The translations under genes were made by a program, and so were the position numbers. Below, piece by piece: positions 1-12,240 of a DNA stretch of 64,000 bases. The notes beneath the pieces are model-generated. The model was given only the letters and a program-made list of their open reading frames with translations, was not told where the DNA came from and did no database searches. The stretch covers positions 55,299,501-55,363,500 of the forward strand of contig CM068587.1 in the NCBI GenBank assembly GCA_035048485.1, written 5' to 3'. How positions within the stretch are numbered: position 1 is the stretch's first letter; every line of letters begins with the position of its first letter. This DNA comes from Pteria penguin. Taxonomy: Eukaryota; Mollusca; Bivalvia; Pterioida; Pteriidae.

Positions 1-202
1 CTACTATACCCAGATTATTTTCTTTATATGAGTATAGAAAACCTTCGTCACCAGCTGTGACGGGATGATCGAACAGTGGTTTGACAGTGGAAAAAGTATA
101 CAGTAAATTTCTATAAAGTATCAGATGTTTTGGTAAAAAATGCCTGTAAATAAATGTGACACAAGAAAGTGTTGATAAAATGATCTTCTCTAAAAAGCAT
201 TG

Positions 203-485
203 GGAAGCCGGCGTGGCCTAGTGGTATCGCGTCGGACTCCTGATCGGGAGGCCAGGGTTCGAGTCCCGCTCTGGACATGCCGGTGTCCTGTCTTTCGGAT
301 GAGACAGTAAAAACCGAGGCCCCGTGTCGTGGTATGCATGGCACGTTAAAGATCCCTCACTGCTTCGGGTGGGTCCGTTGCAAAGGTCAAAATCTGTATG
401 CCCCGCATCAGGCAGATGCCGTCACCATGTACGTGAAATATGGTGTGGTGTGACGTAAAACAAAAATCAATCAATAAAATCCCCC
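203..485 (+). mobile_element. tRNA-derived SINE, family 1, complete, with 13-bp TSD
   Basis: A tRNA-like head carries a good polymerase III A box at 214-224 (TGGCCTAGTGG) and B box at 256-266 (GGTTCGAGTCC). A conserved core follows (TCTTTCGGATGAGACAG, then GATCCCTCACTGCTTCGG), then a tail of ATCAATCA repeats. The 13-bp direct repeat CTAAAAAGCATTG at 190-202 and 486-498 flanks it exactly, the expected signature of LINE-mediated insertion. The element is non-coding; the open frame on its reverse strand (111-344) is an artefact. No partner LINE is visible in the window. The same family recurs at least seven more times in near-complete form. Confidence 0.9.
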
Positions 486-663
486 CTAAAAAGCATTGAA
501 TTTATTTTGGTCAGTACAGCATTTAATGAGATTTCAATAGCTTGTGACACCATTAACAATATGAATCATATGCATACTTCAGGTAACGAATTCTCACTTT
601 TCCCAAACAAGTTTCAATGTTTTTGAATGGCACGGCTTGCCAGTCAGGAGATGCTTACTGATC

Positions 664-863
664 CAGGGCACCTTGTCTCACATCCCATCCTCAGGGCACC
701 TTGTCTCACATCCGATTCTCAGGGCACCTTGTCTCACATCCGATTCTCAGGGCACCTCGTCTCGCATCCGATTCTCAGGGCACCTTGTCTCACATCCGAT
801 TCTCAGGGCACCTTGTCTCACATCCGATTCTCAGGACACCTTGTCTCACACCCGATTCTCAGA
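664..863. repeat. 28-bp minisatellite, about 7 copies, SINE-core derived
   Basis: Units start at 664, 692, 720, 748, 776, 804 and 832, exactly 28 bp apart and with few substitutions. Each unit contains GTCTCACATCCGA and CAGGGCACC. These match, in order, GTCTCATCCGA and CAGGACACC of the reverse strand of the family-1 SINE core. Because 28 is not a multiple of three, all three frames stay open for a while, which makes overlapping spurious ORFs. Confidence 0.9.
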
Positions 864-867
864 GATC

Positions 868-2230
868 TAACAGCCGACGCTGTCCTGTTCTGTATCACTA
901 AATACAATCTAATCATAGAGCACTTATAGACAAGACAAATCTCATTTGACCTTCACCTTCATGATATTTTAAGTATTTATGAGAATACTATACATACCAT
1001 ATCATATAGTCTTTTCCTGTATAGTATGTTTACTATAACCAATACATTTTCAATGTTGGAGATTCGTTTTACGGTAGTCGCGGTACTATTACTGATTCAG
1101 TGTACAAACCACAACCCTCAATGGATGGTGGCACACTGAACCCGATAATTATTTTCGACATTCTTTATGTAACATTGGTTAAATAAATTGTGCATATCGC
1201 AGTTGTGAAAAATGTGGTCGTGCTCTGAATGCATCTTTAATTACAGTTTTTCATGGCCGGAAGACACGAGTTATCTCATGTTTTCTTTTTCAAGTAATGC
1301 AGGTGACATTGTGAACTCTGGCGCTGCGATATAGGACTATCGGAGGGTTCTTTCCTCTGATGATTAAAAGGTCGATTCCCAGAGTGGCGGCCCTTTTCAA
1401 ATAGTAGACCTGCTTGCGGAGTTTTATAGGTCAATGGTTGATTCAGGATTCGATCTCCCCTCCAGCAGGACAGACTTTCCATTAGCTTGCCAGTTTACTG
1501 GTAAAAATTGCATTTGTTATATAAATATGTAGCAGATTTATGCAGTTTTTCATATGGATACTAAAAACCAATACAGGATCCTGATTGTCGTCATTTTATT
1601 TGTATTTTCAGCTCAACAATAATTTGCAATATATCCAAATGTCATTTTGTGTGACAATTCTAGGAAGAATTCATGTAATATTCAGTCACCAAACATGTAT
1701 AAGTAAATATATCAGTCTTCACGAAGAGCATAAAAAATTTGAAATGAAAACTTTATTTCCATGTAGCTGTAATCATAAGGTCAAACGAAATTAAGGTAAT
1801 TAACGAGAGCCGTGATTGGCTGATGTGGTGTAGGCAGAGAGGGACTACTATTTCAGTGTATCAGGGGCTCTGATTGGATGAAATTATTTCATCAATCTAT
1901 AAATAACGATGGATTCCACTGTAAAATGATGAATTTTTATCTCATGCCGCTAACGTAAAAATTTTATGACCTAAAAAGTGGTTCTTGTTTACATATGAAT
2001 TTTGGCAAATTTTTGGGGTTACCCCCTTTCAGTAGGATTATCTCGATATTAAGGTCGATAACCTATGGTAAACTGTTACAATTCAGATAAAGTCGGGTCT
2101 GACAAACATTTTGATATATGGATTATATATAGCTAAGATAAAGAAAGTTGTGTAAATCTTGCTGGAAGTTTGTTAATTTAACATGGGACCCGATGGGAAG
2201 TGGAATTACTATTCTTTGACCTAATATTTG
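868..2230. other. Unannotated AT-rich stretch
   Basis: I see no gene, convincing RNA gene or tandem repeat here. Short open frames at 1276-1482 and 1585-1794 have no recognisable domain. Confidence 0.6.
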
Positions 2231-2325
2231 AAAGACAGGAAGCTTATGAGTTACCTGTAGTGCTCGAACCAACGACGGTCAAGAACCGAATCCGTGATCA
2301 ACTGACGTACACCGGCACCCGGCTT
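2231..2325 (-). mobile_element. Possible degenerate SINE head
   Basis: On the reverse strand there is a B-box-like word (GGTTCGAGCAC) and a region resembling the head and first core segment of the family-1 SINE (AAGACAGG near 2231, ACCGGC near 2311). Too diverged for a firm call. Confidence 0.3.
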
Positions 2326-3955
2326 CAATGAAGGATTTCTGGTCACCATATGGCAGAGTTGTGACTCTACAGCTTTCTGTATTTCCGCTTTTTCACTTAT
2401 TGTAAAGACATATTTTCATAATAGCAATATTTCTATCAACACCTTCCTGGCGAGAAAAAAGCAATTAAAATGAATAAATAATGCATTATTAGGAAGCATA
2501 TCTCTTAATTCGATAAAAGAGCAATTAGTAAATCCATCGTGTCTGGAATTACATTTTATATTTTCCATTCCATGATCAATTATCTTTCATCAAAAACTGG
2601 GGAACGCATACTTTAAAAAATATATCGACAAGCTTTATTGCAACTATTCAATACTATTATGTCAGCATATGTACAGAAGCAGCGCTCTTTCTATCTTTTA
2701 TGACTTGAATAATGGTAAACTGCGCGCGGTAAATAAAAAATTTTATGTAGGCAACAAATATGAAATACTTGTATATTTTCTCATATTCTCCTTTACCATT
2801 TTTATTGTAAATTAAGTTGGATATATATCATCTTCGTGTATATCAAGTGCATATATCAGGCCAAGAAAATTATTCATTTGTTGCAGGTATCCCAACTTCC
2901 CAGTTTGTTTTGTATACACCTAGGCCTAAAAATTTCTGTTGTTATTTTCAACAAGCAGTGATAAGTCTTATCTTATTTCTCTTTACTATACTACTACTGA
3001 CGTAAAAATAGAGTATATAGGTATATAAGTATATAGGTATACTATAAAAGACGTATTCCTAATATCTCTTCGGTAATATTATGTCATGCCACTATAAACA
3101 AATATGAATATCTCTTGGTCTCACGTGTACTTAATTCTTGCACCTCTTGCCCCTAATAAGGTAAGCCAGACTCCATGCGTGCCCAACCTGTTTTCAAATT
3201 TAGCTAATCACCTATATATAGGCGAGGTAATGTAGCCATGCTTCAGTGCTCTCCCCTTACCAGTACGAGCTTCACTGTCATAAAAACGCTTTGATCAGCG
3301 GGGAGGTACAGTACATATAAAATACGAATTGAAACAGCCTATCGATGTTACACCATCACATTTTATTGAGTGTGAAGCAACAAAACCAAAGCGAAATAGC
3401 GGTCAAATTAATGTTTAGAACATAATTCTACGTTTTAAGGCATTCGCGATGATAGTTGAACGTTCACCTTTTATAATATACTTGATAATGTTATTGCATG
3501 AAACTGCGTTCAGAGCCGGTGAAAACGCTCCTTCGTGCGTAACGTGGTTTGAATAAATAACTCGGCCAAAGCCACAGAAATAAATGACGTTACATGAATA
3601 TTGTTACGTTACATTACCTTATTGTCTTGTTTTCTTTGAAGATTTTGCCTGACAAAATTACATTATCGTACGGTCTACACTTAATGCGAGTTTAAAACGC
3701 GATTCCGCTAATGTGTAAAAACATCCATATGACACTGATCAATATACGGAGTTAATAGGGAGTTACTTATCTTAAAAGTACAAGCAAACAGCATTTACCC
3801 GAAATAAAATAACATCATGCATTTTTGTTGTCCCATTAGGCCCAATAAAAATTAACATTGTATAAGTTGATTTATGATCGTGATCGATCCGTGATCTAAT
3901 ACTCGCTTCAGGTTTGTTGTTTTATGTAACATTCAAGGTCATCACAATGATGAAT
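2326..3955. other. Unannotated AT-rich stretch
   Basis: No gene, tandem array or mobile element was recognised. The 62-codon open frame at 2817-3005 has no recognisable similarity. Confidence 0.6.
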
Positions 3956-4130
3956 TGGCAAGGTAACTGGCTCGTGACCGAAAGGGTCCCAGTTCGAGTC
4001 CTACTGGCGATACCCTCATTTGAATGAGATGTGAAAAGCGAGATCTATCGCTGCTTCGAGTTGGCCCGCTGCATGGCTTTTAATTTCTGTGCAAAGCATC
4101 AGGCAGGTGACGCCACCAAATGAAATTCGA
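3956..4130 (+). mobile_element. Diverged family-1 SINE
   Basis: A B box (AGTTCGAGTCC, 3991-4001) follows an A-box-like segment. The core at 4048-4073 (CGCTGCTTCGAGTTGG) corresponds to CACTGCTTCGGGTGGG of intact copies, and CATCAGGCAG near 4099 matches the 3' region. No tail or TSD could be recognised, so this is an old copy. Confidence 0.6.
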
Positions 4131-4444
4131 GTCCGTGACATTTCGATAACGTGTCGAGCTAGATCACGACTCAGTCTCGTCGAAATTTCATTGGTGTATG
4201 ATACTGTATTCAACATCATTGGTTGATGAGGGAGCAATCATTTGAATTTTATGGGGGGAGACATGGGAAAATAGGAGAAATAACTTTTCCGGTCCGGAAA
4301 TAAAATCTGGACAGGGAGTTAGTGGAAATGGAGGTGTACTATTTATTGTGAAGTTCATCCGAAAATTTTGGGTAAATATATGTATGTATATGTAGTATGT
4401 TTGTACATCCCCCCTCCCAACATACGCTAAAAGGTGCGCTTTCA

Positions 4445-5892
4445 TATATGATTTATCGGGGTTGATGTTGCTAGCAGACAGGAGGTTCGTACTAGCCATA
4501 TTGGATTTATCACTGCTGATGTTGCTAGCAGAAAGGAGGTTCGTACTAGCCATATAGGATTTATCACTGCTGATGTTGCTAGCAGACAGGAGGTTCGTAC
4601 TGGCCATATGGGATTTATCACTGCTGATGTTGCTAGCAGACAGGAGGTTCGTACTAGCCATACAGGATTTATAACTGCTGATGTTGCTAGCAGACAGGAG
4701 GCTCCTACTACCCATATACTGATATTGCTAGCAGGCAGGGGTGCGCACTAGCCATATAGGATTTATCACGGCTGATGTCGCTATCAGGCAGGAAGTGCGA
4801 ACTACTCATATAGATTTATCGGGGCTGACGTTGCTAGCAACAGAAGGCGCGTACTACCCCATATAAGATTTATCACGGCTGATGTTGCTAGCAGGCAGGA
4901 GGTTTGTACTACCCATATACGATTTATTACGGCCGATGTTGCCATCAGGCAGGAGGTTCGTATTTCCCATAAAGGATTTCTCGTGGCTGGTGTTGTTAGC
5001 AGGAAGGGGTTGCGCACTATCCATGTAAGATTTATCACGGCTGATGTTGCTAGCAGACAGGAGGCGCACTACCCATGTAAGATTTATCACGGCTGATGTT
5101 GCTGGCAGACAGGAGGTGTGTGCTACCAGATATAAGATTTATCACGGCTGATATTGCTAGCAGGCAGGGGGTGCCCACTACCCAAATATGATTTATCACG
5201 GCTGATGTTGCTAGCAAGCAGGGGGTACCACTACCCTTATATGATTTATCACGGCTGATGTTGCTAGCAGGCAGGGGGTGCGGCCGATGTTGCCATCAGG
5301 CAGGAGGGTATTTCCCATAAAGGATTTCTCATGGCTGATGTTATTAGCAGGAAGGGGTTGCGCACTACCCATGTAAGATTTATCACGACTGATGTTGCTA
5401 GCAGGCAGGGGGTACCCACTACCCATATATGATTTACCACGACTGATGTTGCTAGCAGGCAGGGGGTGCGCACTACCCATATAAGATTTACCACGGCTGA
5501 TGTTGCTAGCAGGCAGGGGATGCGCACTACCCATATAAGATTTGTCACGGCTGATGTTGCTAGCAGGCAGGGGGGTACGCACTACCCATGTAAGATTTAC
5601 CACGGCTGATGTTGCTAGCAGGCAGGGGATGCGCACTACCCATATAAGATTTGTCACGGCTGTTGTTGCTAGCAGGCAGGGGATGCGCACTACCCATATA
5701 AGATTTGTCACGGCTGATGTTGCTAGCAGGCAGGGGATGCGCACTACCCATATAAGATTTACCACGGCTGATGTTGCTAGCAGGCAGGGGATGGGCACTA
5801 CCCATACAAGATTTGTCACGGCTGATGTTGCTAGCAGGCAGGGGGTGCACACTACCCATATAAGATTGATAACGGCTGATGTTGCAGGCACT
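4445..5892. repeat. 54-bp minisatellite, about 26 diverged units
   Basis: The word GATGTTGCTAGCAG recurs at a 54-bp spacing (for example starting near 4463 and 4517). Units drift from GAGGTTCGTACTAGCC variants at the left to GGGATGCGCACTACCC variants at the right. Some units are shortened. A variant block (CGGCCGATGTTGCCATCAGG) occurs at 4930 and again at 5281, showing a higher-order duplication. The period is 18 codons, so long open frames exist on both strands (up to 226 codons at 5211-5891). They lack any gene context and are judged artefacts. Confidence 0.95.
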
Positions 5893-6041
5893 TAGGAGAT
5901 GTGTAGTGAATATGGCGGCTTGTCACAATTTTCTTTACAGTTCATCATATCAGTTTGATGATCCTATACTCACTAAGAATTTTACTTATTCTGTAGTTAA
6001 AGTTGGAGTTTATGGGTTACATTAAAGTTTTATAATTTAAA

Positions 6042-6084
6042 GAATTTTAAAACTATCTGATTGTTATGGATAGTTTTAAAATTC
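6042..6084. repeat. 16-bp perfect inverted repeat (hairpin)
   Basis: Arms 6042-6057 (GAATTTTAAAACTATC) and 6069-6084 are exact reverse complements around an 11-base loop. The hairpin ends right where SINE-core sequence begins, so it may mark an insertion or rearrangement junction. Confidence 0.8.
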
Positions 6085-6085
6085 C

Positions 6086-6328
6086 CGTGTTCTGTCTTTC
6101 GGATGAGACAGTAAAAACCGAGGTCCCGTGTCACGGTAGACATGGCACGTAAAAGATCCCTCACTGTTTCGGGTGGGTCTGTTGCTAAGGTAGACATTTC
6201 TGTGCGGCTTGTGGAACGAAATCGTCCGAAACGAGGACGGTTATACACTTCTCTACCCTATAGTATAGCATCATGTTCAAAATACGTGGCACGTAAATGT
6301 CGTCACCACGTGACGAATATTATTTTTT
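6086..6328 (+). mobile_element. Family-1 SINE, head missing, core interrupted
   Basis: Core sequence starts at 6086 (CGTGTTCTGTCTTTCGG) and continues through GATCCCTCACTGTTTCGG to about 6205. About 80 bases of non-SINE sequence follow, then the 3' region resumes (GTCGTCACCACGTGACG, 6300-6316). The tRNA head is absent, so it cannot be transcribed from an internal promoter. Confidence 0.75.
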
Positions 6329-6330
6329 AA

Positions 6331-7185
6331 AATTATGAAAAAGAGTAATTTTTTATTAAAACTTTTACCAAAAAGGGAGCAAAATTTGAAATGTAAAAAG
6401 ATGCACATATGTCGGAAGAATAACGACCTCTAGCTTTACAAATCGATGGATACTGAACAATCAATTACACGAAATCGTGTCACTTTACACTTACACGTAA
6501 CGGCGTGATTTATAGCGGAAACGAGGCCCGCTCTAAGAAAAATGGCGGCAACTAACGGATGCACATCATCACCTCCGTCTTCCTTTTTACCTCTCAGCAC
6601 TTTAGGAAGAAAACGGAAACATATTTCTTCGATCAAATTAGTCTATCTCCGTTTTTATCCAAGTTGAAGGTCATTTGAACGTTTATTATCCTGTTTTGTC
6701 ACATTGAGTTTTATTTTCTATGTAACCCCGGTGTTATTGACGCTGGGAAACCGTTTAATTAGCAGTTAGGGGCTCATTGCCCCTGATAAACATTGTTCTG
6801 CCTTATCAAAGTTTCATCTATCAACGGGAGACGGTCTTCAATTGTGAACGGGGAGTGCTCCGGTTATGCAAGTTATGTATGACTTAGTGACCAAAATCGC
6901 CAATTATTCCCGGATTATCTTGGGAAACTCACAGCTCCACCCTACATTACCTCTGATAATGCAGTTTTCCCGTTTAATCAGTAAATTTGATCATCATTTA
7001 CAAGAAGTTGAGTTCTAACGCATGGGGTATAATGGGACATCTTGAACTGAAAAGAAGTCAAGGCTAAGTAAGACGGCCCTTCACGGTGTTGTAAATTACC
7101 ACGTGTGACTTTTACGCTTGACATGGAAAAGTGAGCCTACTTGTATGGAAGTTGATCAACAGCTTGGGGCGGATCCAGTAATAGA

Positions 7186-7186
<1 letters not shown>
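6331..7186. other. Unannotated stretch
   Basis: No feature recognised. A 66-codon reverse frame (6436-6636) has no recognisable domain. Confidence 0.55.

Positions 7187-7270
<84 letters not shown>
7187..7270. repeat. (TA)n microsatellite
   Basis: About 84 bases of uninterrupted TA dinucleotide. Confidence 0.98.
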
Positions 7271-7272
<2 letters not shown>

Positions 7273-9003
7273 GCTTTTTGGCGCAAATAAAGAAATATAG
7301 AAGATACCGCGGGGTGTCATTAAAGTAACAAATTGTATATTTTATAGAATTATTCACAGCAGTATATCCAGGAATTTAAGTATCGGGAAAATCCCTCAGA
7401 TTGTAATATTGTTTTTACGTAAGTAGTATTACTTTACGGGTTATAAATTGTAGTAGACAAAATCCCCTCTCTCGATCTGTTAATCCTTCCCAGTGCGTTT
7501 CTTTTTTTAAAATTCGGATATTGTAAATACATATCCTTCAATGGGATGTCAAGCATTCCTATCTCTTCCTGGGTGATTTTCAATAGTCAACTCTCCCTCT
7601 TTTCTCCTAAACACTTCGCAGCTTGCCAGCAGTATTCAAAATAAATTCATTGCAGTTTAAAATACTTAAAAATCTCTCGATTTGTGACCGGATCATACGA
7701 TTTTCAGGTTTCGATTGTTGGGTAAATAGATTGTTTGCCTCTCAAAATGTTCCTTATTCAGATTTAGATAACGTTGACTATTATCATTTACTTGGAGACA
7801 GTCAATGGTCATAATGCCAAGTTTGGACAAAATCCAACCACATAATTCTAAATATCAATTCTATATGTTGACTTAAGATTCCAGGTCCTTTTTTATTAGG
7901 GATTTAGCTCGGCGATCCTCCTATTTTGGTGGCGTTTCGATTCATCCTGCGTCGGGTTTGTAATAAAAAGATTTGTCTGTTAAACACTGTACAATTCCCC
8001 TGACAATACGATGACAAAATATCACTGATTCCTGCATTACACAGTTAAAAACGTATAAAGACATTTAGCTGGATTCAATAAACATGTTTGGCATTATTGA
8101 ATATATATCGGTAATAATTGAAGAATATGTATTAAAGTTCACCAGGGTAAGAAGTACATAGGCGTATAAAAGATAGGTGGAAACATAAGATTTTGAATTC
8201 AGATTTCTCAAATGTGAACTGTTGCTTCAGGAGAATGGGGTATGATTTCAAAGAAGAGGATGTTCGAAAGCCAACAAGGGGGTAACTTTCGGGATTTCTC
8301 GGTTCTGCTCTCTGCATATACAACTGAAGTAACAATTTTTGTTACATAGATATTAATATGTTTTACATAAAGTGGATGTAAATTAAATGACGCACTCATC
8401 TTTTTCTTTTCTTGAAGATGATGTTAGATTTATTTTTAATCATATAGTGAACTTTTGAATCACCCCGGTGTATCATGAAGACCTAAAATAGACTGGAGTG
8501 ATTTAATCATCTGTCCAAAAATACAGTATAAACACTATGCGGACTTGATGTAAAGAACTAAAACTACACTATTGATGAATAGCCCGATCTATATCAAAGA
8601 CATACAAAGGTCCCAATACACAGTGTGGTAAATATCTTCTTTTTAAATGATGATGGAGCACTCGAACTTCGTAAAGACCGATAGAGCGTATCAGAATATA
8701 GATCATCGGAACTCCTCTTTTGACCACAATAAGAGGTGTTTTTGTTTTGTTTTGGGGTTTTTGTTTTAAATTTAAAAAAAAAAACGTTTCCTTATTCTAT
8801 TAAGTACACGACTTTGAAATAAAGAAAATTATTCGTAGCACATGTGTTTTGTATTAAAATTTTGTAGGCGTTATGTTTAAAACTTTTGAAGTTTTACTTT
8901 TATGTAACACTTTTAAAGTTCTTAAATGGATATTTAGGATGGGATCATTTCTAATTTCAGTTTAATTTAAAAGTTAAATTTAGATAAGATGTAATTAAAT
9001 TTA
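7271..9003. other. Unannotated AT-rich stretch
   Basis: No gene or recognisable element. Only short homopolymer runs (around 8770-8785) and random short open frames. Confidence 0.6.
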
Positions 9004-9175
9004 CCCCCTCCCCCTTCCCGAAACAAACGAAAAAAAAAAAAAAACCCCAAAAAACAAAAAAAAAAAAAAAAAAAAAACACCCACAAAACAAAAAACAACA
9101 ACAAAAAAAAAAACCAAAAAAAAAAAAAACCCCCAGCCAAACAAACAAAATACACAAAAACAGACCAAAAACAAC
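9004..9175. repeat. A-rich low-complexity tract with C clusters
   Basis: Long A runs are broken by CC and CCCC clusters with no fixed period. Reverse-strand open frames here encode only Phe, Gly, Cys and Leu runs and are not genes. Confidence 0.9.
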
Positions 9176-9293
9176 ACCATAGAAGTTTTTTGAATTCTTA
9201 CATATTTTCAATAATTAAAAAATTTTAATTTAATATTTTAATTATGATTTAAACGAAAAATAATGTAATCTGGCATTCTGGTGATATAAATAA

Positions 9294-9296
<3 letters not shown>

Positions 9297-9381
<85 letters not shown>
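9297..9381. repeat. (TA)n microsatellite
   Basis: About 80 bases of TA, preceded by three AAATA-type units. Confidence 0.98.
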
Positions 9382-9384
<3 letters not shown>

Positions 9385-10415
9385 GTTTATAGTTTACACA
9401 GTGGAATATCATATTATCAGACTATCTTCGTTTACTGTAAAGATTATCTCAAAGTATTTTGTGCTATTTTAGTATAATGGATTTAGGGCGACATTTTTAT
9501 CTGTAATAAACAAACACTACGTGGTAGTCGACGGAGTTTAATGTCACACAATGCATATTTCATCCTTATTGCTTGGACACGTGACTTTGTAATGCGCTTG
9601 ATTATAAGTACATGTATTATCATAAAAAAAAAAATACTTTTTTTTAAAAATATGTTTTAGCGAGTGTTATAATTCTCTTGTTATGATTGTTGGGTTATGT
9701 AATAAAATCTGTAAACAGAAATATCGAGTATATTACAAAGAATGTAGGCAGAATATAAGAGTACAGGAGAGTGATGACATATGAAAATATGAAATAAATA
9801 TCAAATTGTCGAGGTGACCATCCCTTGCTCGCGATAAAGCAATAACAGAGGGATAAATACGACCATAAACGAAACTTACACTATATTCAGCGAAGTAATG
9901 GAGTTGGAGATCTACATATCTGTGTGTGTATGTAGATACATAGGTGTGTTAATAACAAAGCATGTAGGTAAATATATAAGTATTATCGGGTCAGCGTATA
10001 ACGTTTGGCTGAACAAAGTGGCGACTAGCATTGGCACTATTGACTTTTTGCAATTAAGATTTCGACCGCAGATAGACCCAGTGTTTTGTCCATATTCGCT
10101 TTGATGTCGGTAGGTGTAGTGATTGTGCCTTACAAACCACTAATGACCCAAAAACACATGGAGGCAGCAACCAGAACATGTTATAAAGCCACAAACGACA
10201 TGTCGACCACTTTGTACCGAGGTCACAATGCTCAGGAGAAAGTCGGCCCGGAAAAATAGTGAACACATTGTGGAACGATCACTGTCTCCAAACTGCAAAT
10301 TGTGTCTATTGACTTCACAGTGTGAATCCATTCTCCTTTATCCTTCAACATGCTTGACCTATCCTTGAACTTGATTTGATCTAATTGAAATGAGAAGAGG
10401 ATTCTTCTAAAATGA
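9382..10415. other. Unannotated stretch
   Basis: No supported feature. Overlapping short frames at 9898-10453 have no recognisable content. Confidence 0.55.
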
Positions 10416-10712
10416 ATTGATTGATTGATTGATTGATTATTGTTATACACCACACTGCAATTATTTCAGGTGCATGGTGACGGTACCTGTCTGATGCATT
10501 ACAAAGAAATTTATACCTTTGTAAAGGACCAACCCAAAACAGTGAGGGATCAACGGACCCACCCGAAGCATAAGGGATCTCTTAAGTGACACGAGATCTC
10601 GGTTTTACTGTATAATCCGAAAGACAGAACACCGGTGTACCCACGGCGGGAGTCGAACACGGGACCTCTTAGTCGTGAACTGAGCACCTCATCCACTGAT
10701 CCACGCCGGCTT
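10416..10712 (-). mobile_element. Family-1 SINE, complete, with duplicated core segment
   Basis: Read on the reverse strand: A box 10693-10703, B box 10650-10658 (GAGTCGAAC on the forward strand), the STTTCGGAT-type core, and a tail visible forward as repeated TTGATTGA at 10416-10439. The core segment around GGACC...GAGGGATC is present twice, starting at 10526 and 10555 (period 29), where other copies have one. No clear TSD was found. Confidence 0.88.
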
Positions 10713-10755
10713 TCACTATAATGTAGCTGTCAAACTGACGTTCCCGGATCAATCT

Positions 10756-10976
10756 GGGTCCGGCGCCATAAACTGAGAATATACTTAAGTCAAAAATTCA
10801 TATTCCTCTGTTCGTCAATGAATTAATAACTGGGATTTGGACTTTATTTAGTTTTATTCTACTGATAAATAGATTTAAACCATTCTGCATTAAAATATAT
10901 TTGAACGTTTGATAATGGAATAAATCAAAATGAAATGTTTGACTTAAGTATATTCTCAGTTTATGGCGCCGGACCC
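10756..10976. mobile_element. MITE candidate with perfect 39-bp terminal inverted repeats
   Basis: Bases 10756-10794 (starting GGGTCCGGCGCCATAAACTG) are an exact reverse complement of 10938-10976, with 143 bases between. The interior is AT-rich with no open frame. Perfect arms point to a recent insertion or ongoing homogenisation. No TSD is obvious. It lies 44 bp from a reverse-strand SINE. Confidence 0.8.
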
Positions 10977-11051
10977 TGGTCCCTTTTACATGCTAGTAAC
11001 ATGAGACCAACATTTTCACTTCATCAAAGGTAAGGAAACAGACGAGACTTG

Positions 11052-11110
11052 AGCAGGAGTCGAACTTACGATCTTTCATTCTTTAGCTTAACGCTAGAAT
11101 ACCGGTCATG
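11052..11110 (-). mobile_element. Possible tRNA-like SINE head remnant
   Basis: A reverse-strand B-box word (forward GAGTCGAAC at 11057-11065) lies at about the right distance from an A-box-like segment. A second B-box-like word (GGTTCGAAC) occurs near 11142. Neither is followed by a recognisable core. Confidence 0.3.
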
Positions 11111-11149
11111 AGTATAAAAATGATTTTTCTATGAGAGAACTGGGTTCGA

Positions 11150-12240
11150 ACTCACAAGTGTGCACCTTAAAAAGTAGTACATTGAAGGCATGAGATGATC
11201 AAAACTCTCAAGTGGAAGGGATGCAAACCCGATATCTGACACGGATTCTGAGTTATGTATATAAAGAGAGGGTTTTCTGGGAGAGTCAAGAATTCGAGAA
11301 GACGGGCAACCTGACGTCACGTGAAGGCGGTAGGGCAATCAACAGGTGTGGAAGTAAACAAGGTAATCTGGTTTCCGGGCCATATACTACATAAGCAATC
11401 AACAATGCTATCTCCCTTATTGTATCTGACTACAGATTTTCAATAACATTGATTCTGATCAGTTTCATTGTTGCAGTTGGCTTTTAAGTCCTCTGGATTT
11501 AGTAAAACCCGAATCACGAGCCCGTCATATCAATGAGCAGAAACCTGTGTTATTGGTAGTAAGCTAACAGACGCACGTTTGTTTTACTCAATCTTTAGAT
11601 TGTGTAAATGATAATTGGCCATAATTCCCTTTAAACAGAGTGTGTTAAAGAGTACATTCTTAACACATGGTCACCCGACACCCTTCTCTTTATTGTGACA
11701 CAACCAATGACGAAGAATTGCGTGCCCGAATGCGGTATATTTCTATTGGTTATCCTTGAATTAACAACTTCTTATCTCTGATATCTTTGAAAACAACTAT
11801 AATATCGCAAATCTTCTCAGTTAGGAAAATAACAAAACGTCATTCGAATTTGAAAGAACTCTAAACGAAGTTTGTAATGCATTATTAGTATGACATTTCC
11901 CATTATTATACATTTTGAGTGTGCTCTCTGGGGTCAATTTTCAGATTAGTATATTTCTTAACTCTGTGTTTCGTTATGTGATCCACTCTTAATGAGAAAC
12001 ACCAGTGATTGTATGTAAATGACGTGATAAGATACAATCCAAGCGAGGTAACTCTCAAACGTTATATCGTACAACGTACGTACGTCGTTACATCAGTGAC
12101 GTAATGAAAGTAGAAATGACTGTTTATTTGATTGGATGTCGTCACTTCAAGTTTATTTGCATTGTATGGTGAAGACGTCTGCCAGGCGCATGACACTGAA
12201 GTCCTCGGTTCGGGCAACAAACAATAAATGAGCTTTTCCC
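11150..12240. other. Unannotated stretch
   Basis: No gene or element recognised. A short alternating ACGTACGTACGT word occurs near 12075. Confidence 0.55.

Noticed and set aside
214..266. A genuine tRNA gene
   Set aside because: A and B boxes are present, but the segment is the head of a SINE with core, tail and TSD, and it recurs in many copies.
5211..5891. 226-codon reverse frame and overlapping frames on both strands
   Set aside because: Product of the 54-bp period. Both strands are open, there is no domain, and no splice or start context.
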